Assembly (NCBI GenBank): GCA_905331475.1
Contig: CAJNYU010000718.1
Coordinates: 1-64,000 of the forward strand
Reading direction: 5' to 3'
DNA from: Rotaria socialis
Taxonomy: Eukaryota; Rotifera; Eurotatoria; Philodinida; Philodinidae
Length of the DNA: 64,000 bases
Under the pieces are notes generated by a model. It did no database searches. It was not told where the DNA came from and saw only the letters and a program-made list of their open reading frames with translations. The position numbers and the translations under genes were made by a program. This document shows, one piece after another, positions 46,601-58,643 of the stretch; position 1 is the first letter of the stretch, and every line of letters starts with the position of its first letter.

Positions 46601-49600
46601 GTACCCTACAAATCTCAATTTTTTAATATCTTTATCATCTATGTCCTAGATTTTAATATTTCTAAGTATTAAAATCCTCTCACAATGTGTTCAACAGCGT
46701 ACCAATTATCTGAGTACATGCCTTCTTCCTAGTCATCACATCAGAAAAACGTCTTGTCGTTGCGCATAGAAAGATCTACATGTCCCTTGAGACGACGGGA
46801 CTCGGGATTTGAGACTCAACAAAAAAGAAGCTTATTCACGTTTGGACTTTGAAAAGAAAAATTTCAACGATTCAGTACGGAAAACCACGTTTTAAGAAAA
46901 GTGATAATAATTCACATCACTCAATAATGAAGGTAAAGACTGGCAATGGAACCACACAAACTGCTTGCAATCTTTTCTGTTAGCGATGTGACGGCTAGAT
47001 AGGATATATCTAAGAGCAAAATACTCTAACGCGGTTCGAGTACGAGTTGTTTCTTGAAGGAATGATGAATTTTGCCCGCAATAAGCAAAATTCTCAGCTT
47101 CATTCATGAGTCTTGGCTTTTTTCAAAGAAGAACAGCGTGCTAGGCTGAAACTTATACTACATCTATCTCAATCAGTGATCTTAATAGTTGAATTGCTTT
47201 GAACTCAACAGGACAATTTTGGTAAAAGACTTCAATATATGTCTTCATTTCAGTATGCCTAAATCTTCTAAAGAAGTAAAACTAGTGATGAAAACGATGA
47301 AAGTATGAGTACTGGATTTCATAAGACAAGTACCATCAGCATGATAATTAATCGCAATACGTATCTTTGATACCTAATATTTTGTTGCCATGGCTACACT
47401 GAGAGACCGAGAATAGGAGTGCAATCCAGATAGCGCCACTCGGAAACCGCGTCTAATGTATCATGCGACGCATGAAAATCGGAAATGAAACGCAATTTTA
47501 AGGATGAGATTCTCAACCAAAACATGTGCTATTTCTTTGCGCAAGATACATATCTATTTTCTGAAAAAACGTTGCTCATATGACCTCCAACATCGCAACT
47601 AGAACCAACGATAAGAAAATTAGCTTTTATTATTGATTAGCTTGTTCTCAATAAAATCAGTTTATAAAGAGTTCAATTGTTTTTCCACAGGATTACTATG
47701 TGTCACTAGACAATGATTGAGTCAAGTAGAATAATCGTTTTGTTCATTAATTATTTGGCTCCCATTTTCACTATGCATATTAATGAAACACATCCCGTAA
47801 GAAGCATTCTGACGTTGGATCCGGTCGGATTCTACGTATATTCCTATAGAACCGAAGAATCCCTCTAGGATTCTGAACTCAGAAAAGATATTTGGATTTC
47901 CAGCGTGTTGAATCCGATTACATCCAACTGTCAAATTTGATGCATCCTACTACAAGGCTATGGGCGACCTCTAGTGTCGGCATTTAGTACGAAGTAGTGC
48001 TCAATTAGTTATGATTAAAATCGTTGAGACCATTAGAAAATTTTCGACTTAGCATCTCATGAGATTCTATCCGCTGGTAGGATCTTATAGGATCCGATCG
48101 GATTCACATAGAAACTGCATGACACGACAAGTAATTCGAATAACTTTGTTGATTATCAATCTTTTCATTCATGCTGTGCCATGAGCCATTTATCTTGATA
48201 GATTATTACATTGTATACATGTGAATTATTAAGTTAAAATGCTTTCATTTCCTTTCGATAATATTTAAGGATCAACTTTCGGCATAGGACATTTAAAATC
48301 AGGACAATATTGAAAATAGAGCCCTCGTAGCCTACAGTCCAGAAAAGGTTTTCATATTGGCAAGGAAAGATAATGCGTTTTTATCTGAAACTATAAACAC
48401 ATTTACGGATTCAGAAATACATTTGGAGATGTTTGAGCAATTTAGAAAATTACGAAACCAAGCCCTCGATGTTTTCGGTGTAAATACTAAAGTTAATGAT
48501 CTTTCAAAAAGAAGTTTTCATTCGCATTTAACAAATGAGAATGCATGATCTTCTTTCGTCTAATTTTCACATGTATTTGTATGGGCCAATCATGTTTATG
48601 CGGTCTCGTGCGCAGCAAGTTATACTCCTCTGTGGTTTTATCTCGTTTAATTTAATTTCTTCATGGCTTATTCTCAAGTAATACAATTCGGTGCGATGCA
48701 TTCTTGTGGCTTCGTTTTGCATGCCAGATGGTTTTATCAAGAACTCTAGTTTGTTAGACATACGCGTGACGATGGAATAGATAAGAAAAATAGGAGCAAT
48801 TATATTAGGTGACAAGGCAATTTTAATAATAGAGCTGCAAATAGCTCACAGCAATATTCTGTGTGAGTACATTTATTCTACTATTTGATTGAAATATCAT
48901 CTATCGAAAACATCTTTGGAAAGCTTTTTATAATTACAATCGCAAGATTAAGTATCTTATTTATTTTCAGATTATGTGGAAACCAACGATAAGCTCCCAC
49001 TATCGGATTCTACAACTAGAATTTCAAAGTGTTCAAACGTAAAATATTCTAGCATTTTGAAGGACACTAATGATTTTTAAGGGTCAAAAAAAGTTCGATT
49101 TAATAATGTTGCTTCTATACATTGTATTTAGAAAAATATATTCTGTTATATGGATGTAGGTTTTCATTGTCTGTTTTTAAGATTAGTCTATATTTCAATC
49201 GATCATATAAAATCATCAATCTGAATAAGACAAAATTGATTTCTTTACTTCGATACTATTCTATTAATAGACATTTTTGATTAAGTACTTCGCATGGTTG
49301 AAATCATGACATATCAAAGATTTAAGCTCACAAGTTTACTAACAAAAACGTGACGTTTAACTAAATAGTTTCAACTGTTTTTATCAGTAATAATTTTTTG
49401 TGTTTGACTTATACGTTTTTCATGTTTTTATTTTTTTGCTGTAAGAGCTAATTAAAAAACAGAAGGTAGAGTCAGAATGAAGACATTGAATTGATGAGTA
49501 TAATTTTCCGCGCTTATTCAATCATAGTAAATCTCAAGTAATAGCAAAAACAGCAATAAGAAGTGCTCAGCTTTCTATTACTAAAATAGGTGATTTACAA

Positions 49601-50208
49601 GTAAGTTCCAGGTTTCCGAATTATTTTCAATTAACATCCAGTGAATCATCTGTCAAGGCATAATTCGTCACAAAATATGAACAATGAGACGGTATAAAAG
49701 TTCCGTAAGTAATTTTCAAAATCGAACGGGTGTTATGTTCTACGCACACCCTCAATAAAACATATCATTGAGCGCCGGCTTTTAATGCTCACCCAAGCTG
49801 ACTAGAAAGCACAGCTTTCACAATTTTTCTTTGAAATTGCGCATCTCACTTTTTACCATTACACTGAAGAAAAAAAGCCAGATCATTTGTCGTGCTTAGA
49901 AAAGCTTTCTTATACTATGACGTAGATAATGGATACTTGAATTTAACATAATAATCTTTCTATCTTTGAATTGTTTCGTCAAAAGCTATTTCCAAACATT
50001 TTTTTTGTTTTCTGTTGACGTCAAGGCAGCCATAAATTTATTATACAGTATACATGTTGATGCAGTTCAAATGAATGCTTCACTTACGTAATGAGAAAAT
50101 CATATGTGAGTGGCGTGCCTTTGTAAAATAGAAATAAACAAATAGACTTTATTTTAAAATAACGTAGTGAATTTGCTGCTAGTCTGTTGAGATTTATTAT
50201 AATCTTCG

Positions 50209-50228
50209 ATATATATATATATATATAT
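50209..50228. repeat. (AT)n microsatellite
   Basis: About ten AT units, 430 bp left of the tRNA-like sequence. Confidence 0.8.
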
Positions 50229-50643
50229 TTAATGAGATAAAAAAAAATAATCTATGGATTTCTGCACGAAGAAGCGAGTTCAAATTTTTATTGAGTAATC
50301 AACTTATGAAGCAAGTATAATATCCATAAGATAAACAGACAGAAAATAAAAAGATTATAATACAAATGAGAACACTTTGTGTTGTCACGCATTCATACGT
50401 TTGATTAACATCAACGAAAATTAGTGTAGCGCAGTTAATTGCATGCATTCAATTTTGTTTATTTACAATGGTTAATATTGATCGACTAGCTTTTAGTGAT
50501 AATTCACTAAATAGTTTTCTTCCAATACTTTTACTTATAACAAAAGTCATTATTTGATGGGATATACGACAATCTTATGTAGATAGGCTGTTTGACTATT
50601 ATTTAATACTCCTTTATAAAGTATGTTTAACAGCTATCTAGTA

Positions 50644-50716
50644 GCCAGGGATGGCGTCGTGGTTCTATGCATCTGATTTAGTCCGATAGCAGAAGGTTCG
50701 ATTCTTTCCCCTGGCA
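50644..50716 (+). tRNA. tRNA-like sequence, anticodon UUA (ochre), possibly a pseudogene
   Basis: Exactly 73 nt. Acceptor stem GCCAGGG pairs fully with CCCTGGC, followed by discriminator A. The T-arm GAAGG/CTTTC encloses TTCGATT. The D-arm GCGT/ATGC encloses a loop with the GG pair. The anticodon stem ATCTG/CCGAT has one T-C mismatch and a 7-nt loop ATTTAGT, which puts UUA at 34-36 after the invariant U33, with a purine at 37. Box A (TGGCGTCGTGG) and box B (GGTTCGATTC) are near consensus. No run of four T follows within 40 bp, so termination is unclear. UUA would decode the stop UAA, so this is either a mutated tRNA, a tRNA-derived repeat or a true suppressor; pseudogene is the most cautious reading. 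Confidence 0.55.
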
Positions 50717-50961
50717 CGGTGTTTCGGTTTCAAAGATATTCGATAATGGAAGAATAGTCAAGAAAGAAAAAACAATTCAATACACGTGGATTCGTCGTCA
50801 CTGCCTCTCCAGTTTGTTTGTTTTCTGTTCTTTGTATTCTGTTCTCTATATGTTATCGTTATCTTTCTCTCTCGTAAGTGTCCGAAAAAGCTGTACTAAA
50901 AATCATAAAAAAGATAGGATGTCACGAATAAATAGAGCGAAATTTAAAAAAAAGAAGCTAT

Positions 50962-53900
50962 CTAGTTTTGGCCGGCACGAATAGACCATTGATAACGTAA
51001 TCGTTGTCGTGCTCGTAATCGAACATGACAACATAATGTTTCAATAATGGCTTGACGAAAATTGCGGGAACTGTACACGTATAGAAAAGGATTCAGCAAT
51101 GAATTGGCATAACCAAACCAAAATGTGATGCTTTCAAGTCCACTAGAAAATTTTTTTGGATAAAATATCGATGTTGGATAAAATATTGTAAAAGGAAGCC
51201 AACAAATAAGAAAAACAGCGAGTAAAATTCCTAGAAAGAAAACAGAACAATTAGATTTTCTCTAATCAGATTATGTTCTAAACTCGGCTAAATGTAGACA
51301 TCTATTTAGATTTGTCGATTGCTTTATATAAAAAAAGTAACAATATGAATTTTAAGCGCTTAAGGATTTCATACATCATCACCGCTGGTTCAAAATTGAA
51401 CAAGTGAACTTATCATAGAAGTCGATAGTTGTATAGAGTTATATTGAAGACAATGGAAAGAACTGAAAAACTCTAATAGACTCATATGAGATTACATTAA
51501 TATTATCGAGTTGTTTCTTTGACTTCAACATATGGCCACGAGTAAATTTGTGCTCGAAGAATAAAACTTAATTTGAATTGTCTGTACGCCTGTAGAATAT
51601 CCACTCTTAATAAGTAAAACACAAAAATTAGAGTAGTTTTTATGCATACCGAGCATTCGACTGGCTTTTTGATTTCGTCTTAAACATGCTTTACGTCTTT
51701 CATGCATGAATTGAGCTACGGCATGTTGGCTATAACGACTTGAACTACGCGGTTTTGACGAGGCTAATGGTTGGTTGCGATGATTCACATGACGATTATC
51801 TTCATCCATCGTTATATCCAACGATGAATCGTGCCTTGATGTATGTACTCCTTTCAGACTCCCACTTTCATTGCGCTCAGCAGATGAAGGCGATTGTGAT
51901 GGACTACGTTCAGTTGCTACAGAGTTCTGACGGGAATTATCATATTGATGATTATTCACAATAGTTCGATGTTGATCTTCAATAGTTGCTTTTGTCATTA
52001 TTGTATGTGCAGGTGCGGAATGTTGATAGTAACAGCAAGATTCATATCGAATAGCTGGTAATGATAGTCTATAGGTTTTAATACAAGCTCGAACTAATCG
52101 TTGTTGTTCATCATCTTGACTAGCGATGGAATTCTTTTGTAATCGTTTATCTTCATCAGTATCGTTCAAAGAACGTTTTTGTCCTTTGAATGTTGTTGTT
52201 GTTGTTGTTGTTGGCGGTCGACATAAACGGTGATGAATAGCAGAAGACGAAGGCGGCGATCCCATTTCTGTGTTTATAAACTTTGGTGTAGCATCTTGAA
52301 CAACTGTATTTGATCGTCGTTTCGAATTTATATGTTGACGATATTCATTTGAGCTTGATCGAGGTTTTGTCACTTCATGCATCATGCGTAGATTTTTATT
52401 ATGCGATAGAGATTCGGTTTTCATTGATTTCACTGCTCGATTTCGTTGAAAATATTTATAACAACGAAAGCGTATTGATGAAAGTGGTGTTGTTGATGTT
52501 GTTGTTGCACTACTGGTTTTATCCTTGCGAGCTGAATCATCAAAACGTAATGCTTGTACTACAGCAGACGACTTTGAATTATTACTAGAGACATTTGAAT
52601 GCATTGGATCGCATGTATCTTTGATCTATAGAAAACACACTATAGTATTCGAAATAGATTATCATTAAAATTGACATTTTCACTATCAGTCGGTACATAA
52701 AATTAACCATTATGTAAAACATGCATTGAAATTTACAATTTTTTAAAACGTTTTGACTGAAAATCATCGGGAAATAAACAAATCAAACGTTTTTAGTTCA
52801 TTTGAATGCTCTGTCGATAATTCAACGCATAATAATTCTTCACTACTATTAACCTACGAGAACCATATGTGAATGTCGCCTCAAAAATAAATTAAATTAT
52901 CTAAAGTATGGTATCGTTCTTATCTGTTGATTGGAGAAATAGAACCCATTTTCGAAATTGAAGTATTCTATGATGAATTTCTCATTCTATTTTTTTCAAT
53001 TTTTGATTCGAATACTATTGAAAACAAAAAATGAATGACCAAATAATTAGCTTCAACTGCAACCACCTCGAGCACTTGTTCATATGCTTTGTTCATTAGA
53101 AATTTCATCTGGATTGCATCAGATCTTTCATTCTGAATGGATAGAGTCTCAAAGAATTATCTTGATAGCATGAAAATGAGTTTTCCAACTACTTAACTAT
53201 TGAAGATGAATTATCTTTATGGTAGAAAAAACCTATTCTGAGATAAACAGTCGAATTAGATGGATCAGGATTCATTGAATATGAATTTTTAATCACTGCC
53301 AAATGAACAGTATTCATGATCAACTATGCTGTCGTAGTAAAACGTCAATCTCGCATGCATTCAGAAAATGAATGTGGGTGCCTATAAGTTAAAAGTAATT
53401 ACGAACTGTAATTGCATGGTAGTTAGTCAATATTTCATGCTATTTCAGCCTGTATGATAATTGTTCTATGTCACTATCACAAAAAGAAATCTTGCTTTCA
53501 AAATTCCGGTAGTCTCTCAGCAGTGTAGGCACTGGAAACTTTTGTTTTTCTTTGGTAAAAAAGAACGCTCCTCCAGCTTCTATTCACACATAATGAAAGT
53601 TTGACTTATTAAAGATGAAAAATTTAATGGGTTAAGTATACTCATAAATTGTCAGGAATCATTGCCCTCGAATCTCTTTGTCGGACTGTGGGTACTCTAA
53701 TCCAATTTTGACATAGAGTAGAAAATGCTTTCCTAATGTTATTTGAGTGGCTTTTTTTCCGGAGAATCACGTCTTATATAACATATGTAAAAACAAGTGT
53801 AAGAACTTGGACAATCCTTTATCGATGGTGATTACCTTTAGAAAGTTGGCACGCCCTATCCGAATGCTCTTTAAAGGTTTCATTCCTGTAGGCTTAATAG

Positions 53901-55248
53901 TAGATAATGAATTCAAGTCATTTATCATTACTGTCATTATTTAATCTCATGTCATTTTCTCTCAATGCTCGAAGATTATATGATCATGATATTTTTAACC
54001 GCCCCTACACAGAAGATCTTGACAACACATACGTAATTAAATGACCCTTAAGGACATTTACAACAATCTTTTTTCAGATCTATTTGTGTCAAATTGTCTG
54101 ACATTAAATGGCAATGAATAAATTTACTTATCATAGGATTAATTTATTTCTGCTAAAAATAGTTGTTTTTCCTTCTTCTAAAATTCATCTCACTAATATA
54201 TTTAACACAATAAATAAAGCCAAATGAACTTACTAATACTTCAATATTTTTAATATTGACTATTATTCTTGAATAGCAAACAAGCATAAATAGAAGTGGG
54301 ATGTAATAAAAAAATGTACATAATCCAACGATAATAACTGAATGTGCTGGATGAACACATGACGGATCTATTGTACTATAATGGTGAGAAATAAATATTG
54401 ATCCTGGCCATATAGCAAACGGGATAGCCCACGAGCTAATTATAAATATTAATACGGATGAATAGGAACGATTACGCAAATGAAAATAAGGCGCTAAAAA
54501 TATCAAAGCAATTAAATTTAACCCAAACAGAAATTTAAGAAAAACAGGAATACCTGTTAATGCCCAATATCGATCTAGAGCCATAGACGCAAGTGTAAGG
54601 AATGATGCTGTTGAACAAGTAAAATCAATGGACATCCACACATAACAAAGACGATAATGAAATGGCCAACGTAAATATAATGAATGTANAACGATTACGC
54701 AAATGAAAATAAGGCGCTAAAAATATCAAAGCAATTAAATTTAACCCAAACAGAAATTTAAGAAAAACAGGAATACCTGTTAATGCCCAATATCGATCTA
54801 GAGCCATAGACGCAAGTGTAAGGAATGATGCTGTTGAACAAGTAAAATCAATGGACATCCACACATAACAAAGACGATAATGAAATGGCCAACGTAAATA
54901 TAATGAATGCACTGTCATCAATGGCATTACAAATAAGCCAACGAAAAAATCTGCTAGACATAAACTAACAATAAAATAATCAGAGTATGATCTAGCACGG
55001 AGTCGAAATTTGATTGAAAGCAAAACTAAGCCATTGCCTATAAGTAGAAATTAAAATTTAATTTTTCTCCACGTTGCAATAACTTCAGCATTTGATTAAT
55101 TATAAAAAAATTTCACTGACAAACCTAATATAGTGAAGATTGTAATTAAGCCGCATACGATAAGTACGGTAATCGTTCTGAAAGACCATGTAAATTCATC
55201 AGACGAAAAACTTTTGATTATAGTCGAACTTATATTATTCGAAATCAT
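50962..55248 (-). CDS. aminergic-type GPCR, copy B
   Basis: Exons 55125-55248, 54777-55037, 54240-54493, 51650-52625, 50962-51230; joined this way they give 1884 nt, 627 aa. Same architecture as copy A: GNGLVL, SLCLADFF, SIDFTCSTAS and DRYWAL, NPFLYVYSSRNF, C-tail QWSIRAGQN. The N-terminus (MISNNISS) and the third intracellular loop (about 325 residues, with a TTTTTTT run) have diverged strongly, but the last 30 loop residues before TM6 are the same as in copy A. The TM3-TM4 interval is disturbed: a 222-bp stretch is present twice (54467-54688 and 54690-54911) with one N at 54689 between. Skipping from the donor at 54776 to the acceptor at 54494 would still produce a whole receptor. The duplicated piece is more likely an assembly error than a real change. 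Intron 3 (52626-54239) is 0.9 kb longer than in copy A. Confidence 0.82.
54467..54911. repeat. 222-bp tandem repeat around a single N
   Basis: Blocks 54467-54688 and 54690-54911 match except near the right end, where the first block has the copy-A base (T at 54687) and the second the copy-B base (C at 54910). The lone ambiguous base marks a join in the assembly. Confidence 0.85.
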
Positions 55249-57253
55249 TGATAAATTTATCGGTATTAAAATTGATTACATAAATTTTCTTCTCAACGAT
55301 TTTATCATACTAATTTTGTTTTAACCAATAGCTGCCATAGATATTGTCGTTTCTATGTAGGCAAGATCTTAAATATTGGTTATAGCATACAATGTTTAAC
55401 TACCAACTGAGAAAATAGAAAAACGATCACAATAGGGGGACGGATGTTAACTGTTTGTCTATCTAAAAAGAGAAAATTCTCTTGTGAAAGTAACTTCAAA
55501 GATGCTAATTCGTTGATGCATGCGATGTTTTGAAGTAGAAGAAAAAAGGACGATGGCAGGTAAATGGAAGCGAAGGAAGAAAGGAAGACACTTCTGCACG
55601 AAGTGATATTGCACATATGCACTTAAAATGCTTGATCAATTTTTTCTAGAGGTTTTTTCCTGCAAATTGCAAAAGCAATTTCGAGTATTTACTTTTTCAA
55701 AAGTTTAACGCGATAAAAGAAACTTGATAGAATATAGATCAGAAGAAGTAACTTGAGCAATGAAATAACTCAATATAATATGATAATTCAGTGTGATATT
55801 TCACGGAGAAATAGAAAAGATAATTATCTATTTTTCTCTAAGGATATCATCAAAGCCTAAAGACGAATTAAGAAATATAGTCTTGCCTATTTATCTTTCT
55901 AGTGTCGTGGAGTTCATAGAAAGCGTCTAGTTATCTTTTGGTATTTATTCACAAGATTTATTTCCTATTTGAAATTGACTATCAGTTGAAATGACTCGTG
56001 TTTTGTATGTTTTCGACAGGTACTTTGACTCCAGTGAGCCTCAACATATATTATTATCGTATCAGAAAAATCGAAATATCACAAATCATTAGTGAAGAGA
56101 ATTGACTTTTGGAGAATAGGGCAAAAACTATATGTAGTTTTTCCTTTTTATCTTCAATAATAATGATACAGTCGGCTGAAAATTAACGTGCTACATTCCG
56201 TATCAATTTTCCGATGTAATAAGGATCAATTTTTTTTTATCTTGAGCTGTTTTTCTTACAAACTAAATCAATAGGTCAACATGAATGCTTACCGTTGTTT
56301 CGTCTCTACTCGGAGTACGCTATACGGGCAACAACAGAAAAGTTAATTCTCTTTTAACACAATTCAGTCAACACTAAATTTGTATTCCTCAAAGGAAATA
56401 CGATGAAACAAGTAAATCAACATTGCTATTTTTCATAAAAGAAAAGATAAGTTCGTCAATAATCGTTTAAGAGTAGTAAACAGCGGGTCTTATTTTACGT
56501 GTTTAACAACATTCAGGAAGTCCAAATAGTAAAAAAAAGGTAGTCAAGTGTAATAATGGATGTGCACTTAGATTCTAGACTAGAAGTAAATGAATATGAC
56601 TAGTGAAAAACTGTAGAGACCTTGAGTATGTAATGATTAAAATAAACGATCGAAAACACATGAAATCTACTTGCTTATGCTTGTCTTAAACGAGTAGCGG
56701 AAATGTGGAGTTGATTGTAAAAATGATAATAGAAAAATCTACATTAATGATTCCATCAAATCATTATAGTATTACGTATTTCAGAAAACAAGGCACATGC
56801 AAACATAAATGAATAGTAATTAATGTAGTCAAAAAGTTACTTTGCCAATTATTCAGAAACAAAATACATTAAAAACGTACCTTTGATGTGTCTTCTATTC
56901 GTCTAAATAATTTAATATGTAAAGTAAAATATGCAATAAATCATCGTGTGAAGATTCATTACTTTCTAATTAGTTTTACGTGTGACTTGTGTGACTCTTT
57001 TTTTAAATGAACGAAATTGATTATTAAATTTGTCAATTCTATCTATTATTTTCCAAATTTCAATTAATTCAATGGGTACTACTATGCAAAATAGAACTAG
57101 TTTAGTCAAGGATAAATATCTTTAGCCATCGATATGAATGAATGCATATGAAGGGTGGGCGTTTGTGTACTTCTTTAGTTTGCTAGCAAATAATAATGAT
57201 TGAAAAGAATAAGAAAATATGACTAAGAAAAAGAATGATGTATCGAGAGCGTT

Positions 57254-57261
57254 TGACGTCA
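57254..57261. promoter_or_regulatory. CRE-like palindrome TGACGTCA (copy B)
   Basis: Counterpart of the site at 40440, about 2.0 kb upstream of the GPCR copy B start, with conserved flanks on both sides. Confidence 0.45.
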
Positions 57262-58315
57262 GATGATGTCTGCACTCATTCTGTTATCTGAACTGATTGC
57301 TACTCGACCATCTCGCTTTTTTCTGCTGCGTTCTTTTTTATTTCCTGTTTATTTTATAAAATATTGCGAGAAAAGGCAAGATTGCCGGTGATCAAGGCGG
57401 ATCTTTATTATTCATTGTCATCATGGGTCTAGTCTTCTAATGAATGAGAGAATAATTTTCTTCTCCAAGAATAAAGTAAACAGAAGAGACTCATAATACT
57501 ATCTCTGTCGCATACAAAAATGTCTACTTGTACTCAATAATGGCATGCATTTGTGCTAACGACATCACTTATAATAAAGAAAGCAAGAAGAAAAAAATAT
57601 GTATGTATACGCAAGGCCAATGTATCTATTTCTATGATTAGCCCAAACGATTATAGGCACGTATCGGTAACTGAAACTTGATTGTATGAGACATGACTTT
57701 ATTTAGATCGTTATTTGTTCATGTCGTTGTACGCTTGATGTTATTAATATCATACTTGTCTTGAAGTGGCGATTCTAAGCACGAAGAACTCTATAAAAAT
57801 GTCAGTTTATAGTCTTTGAAAAACAAAATACTACAATATTTACTTGTTTTCATAAAGTATTTAATTAGAAGAACAAAAAAGAAATAGCTTGCCAAACGCA
57901 ATTAAGAGGATGTATATATCCGTGTTACCAAATACAAATTTTAGAAATCAGGCAATTTTTCTGAAAAATCAGGAGTGTTTTTTTGACATTCAACAGTCAT
58001 TCGATGACTTTTATCTGATAACTTCCGATTTTTCACTAATAGATACATTAACCTCTTTTCCTGTCATGGGATTGGTGCGGAAAATTTTCGTTGTAGATGA
58101 ATAAAAATTGAAAATAGAATGCTGATTTCATAAAGTTTATTTAAATGGATAATTAAAACGTGTTCGTTAGAATGCATAGTAAAAACTACTTTGCGAATTT
58201 ACTCAGCAATTCGTGACACTTTTGTGGCGTAACTCTACTAACAATCGATTATATATTTCGAAAGATCTGGTTCATTTAAAAGATAATCATCGATTTCTTG
58301 GTCAAGTAAGATAGA

Positions 58316-58643
58316 CACTGTTGCCAGATGCCCACATCTTCTGGAAAAATTCTAGACTTCGAAAATTTTTCCGAATTTTCACAGCTTTTCTCGATTTCGA
58401 AAAACCAATTCCTGAATTTTTTGGATTTTCGAGGTTGACATCAGGCAGTCTTCTTGGATGTGCACTGTTTTATTTAGATATATGTTGTAGATATGTATAA
58501 AGAGTATTTTTGTTTCGAATCCGCTAGAGTAAAACGTACTTTAAATGAAAAAACGGACCCAAAAAACCTTCCCGCCTTTTTTCAACATTTGAAAAAAGCT
58601 CCGCAAGTTGCCAGATTTTCAAGTTCGACAACTGGCAACACTG
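58316..58643. mobile_element. candidate MITE with CA(C/G)TGTTGCCAG ends
   Basis: The left end CACTGTTGCCAGATG and the right end read from the other strand, CAGTGTTGCCAGTTG, are imperfect inverted repeats 328 bp apart. No transposase frame, and no clear target-site duplication, so the superfamily is open (hAT-like ends are possible). The interior is rich in GAAAATTTTTCC-type inverted runs. Confidence 0.55.

Larger units (their letters stand above)
41621..50643. other. 9-kb gene-poor region between GPCR copies
   Basis: No exon-like or RNA-like feature I can defend. It contains a (CATCG)n run (about 42096-42113), a long (AT)n run (about 43630-43654), another (AT)n run (about 50209-50228), and extra TGACGTCA sites at 41890 and near 50025. 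Scattered frames of 60-80 codons (for example 43232-43447 minus, 46892-47107 minus, 48567-48815 minus) look random. The plus frame at 48357-48548 (IHLEMFEQFRKLRNQALDVF) has protein-like composition and could be a gene relic, but I cannot name it. Confidence 0.5.

Noticed and set aside
47780-48120. Recurring GGATTC/GGATCC words suggesting a repeat
   Set aside because: No clear unit, inverted ends or target-site duplication could be traced by eye.
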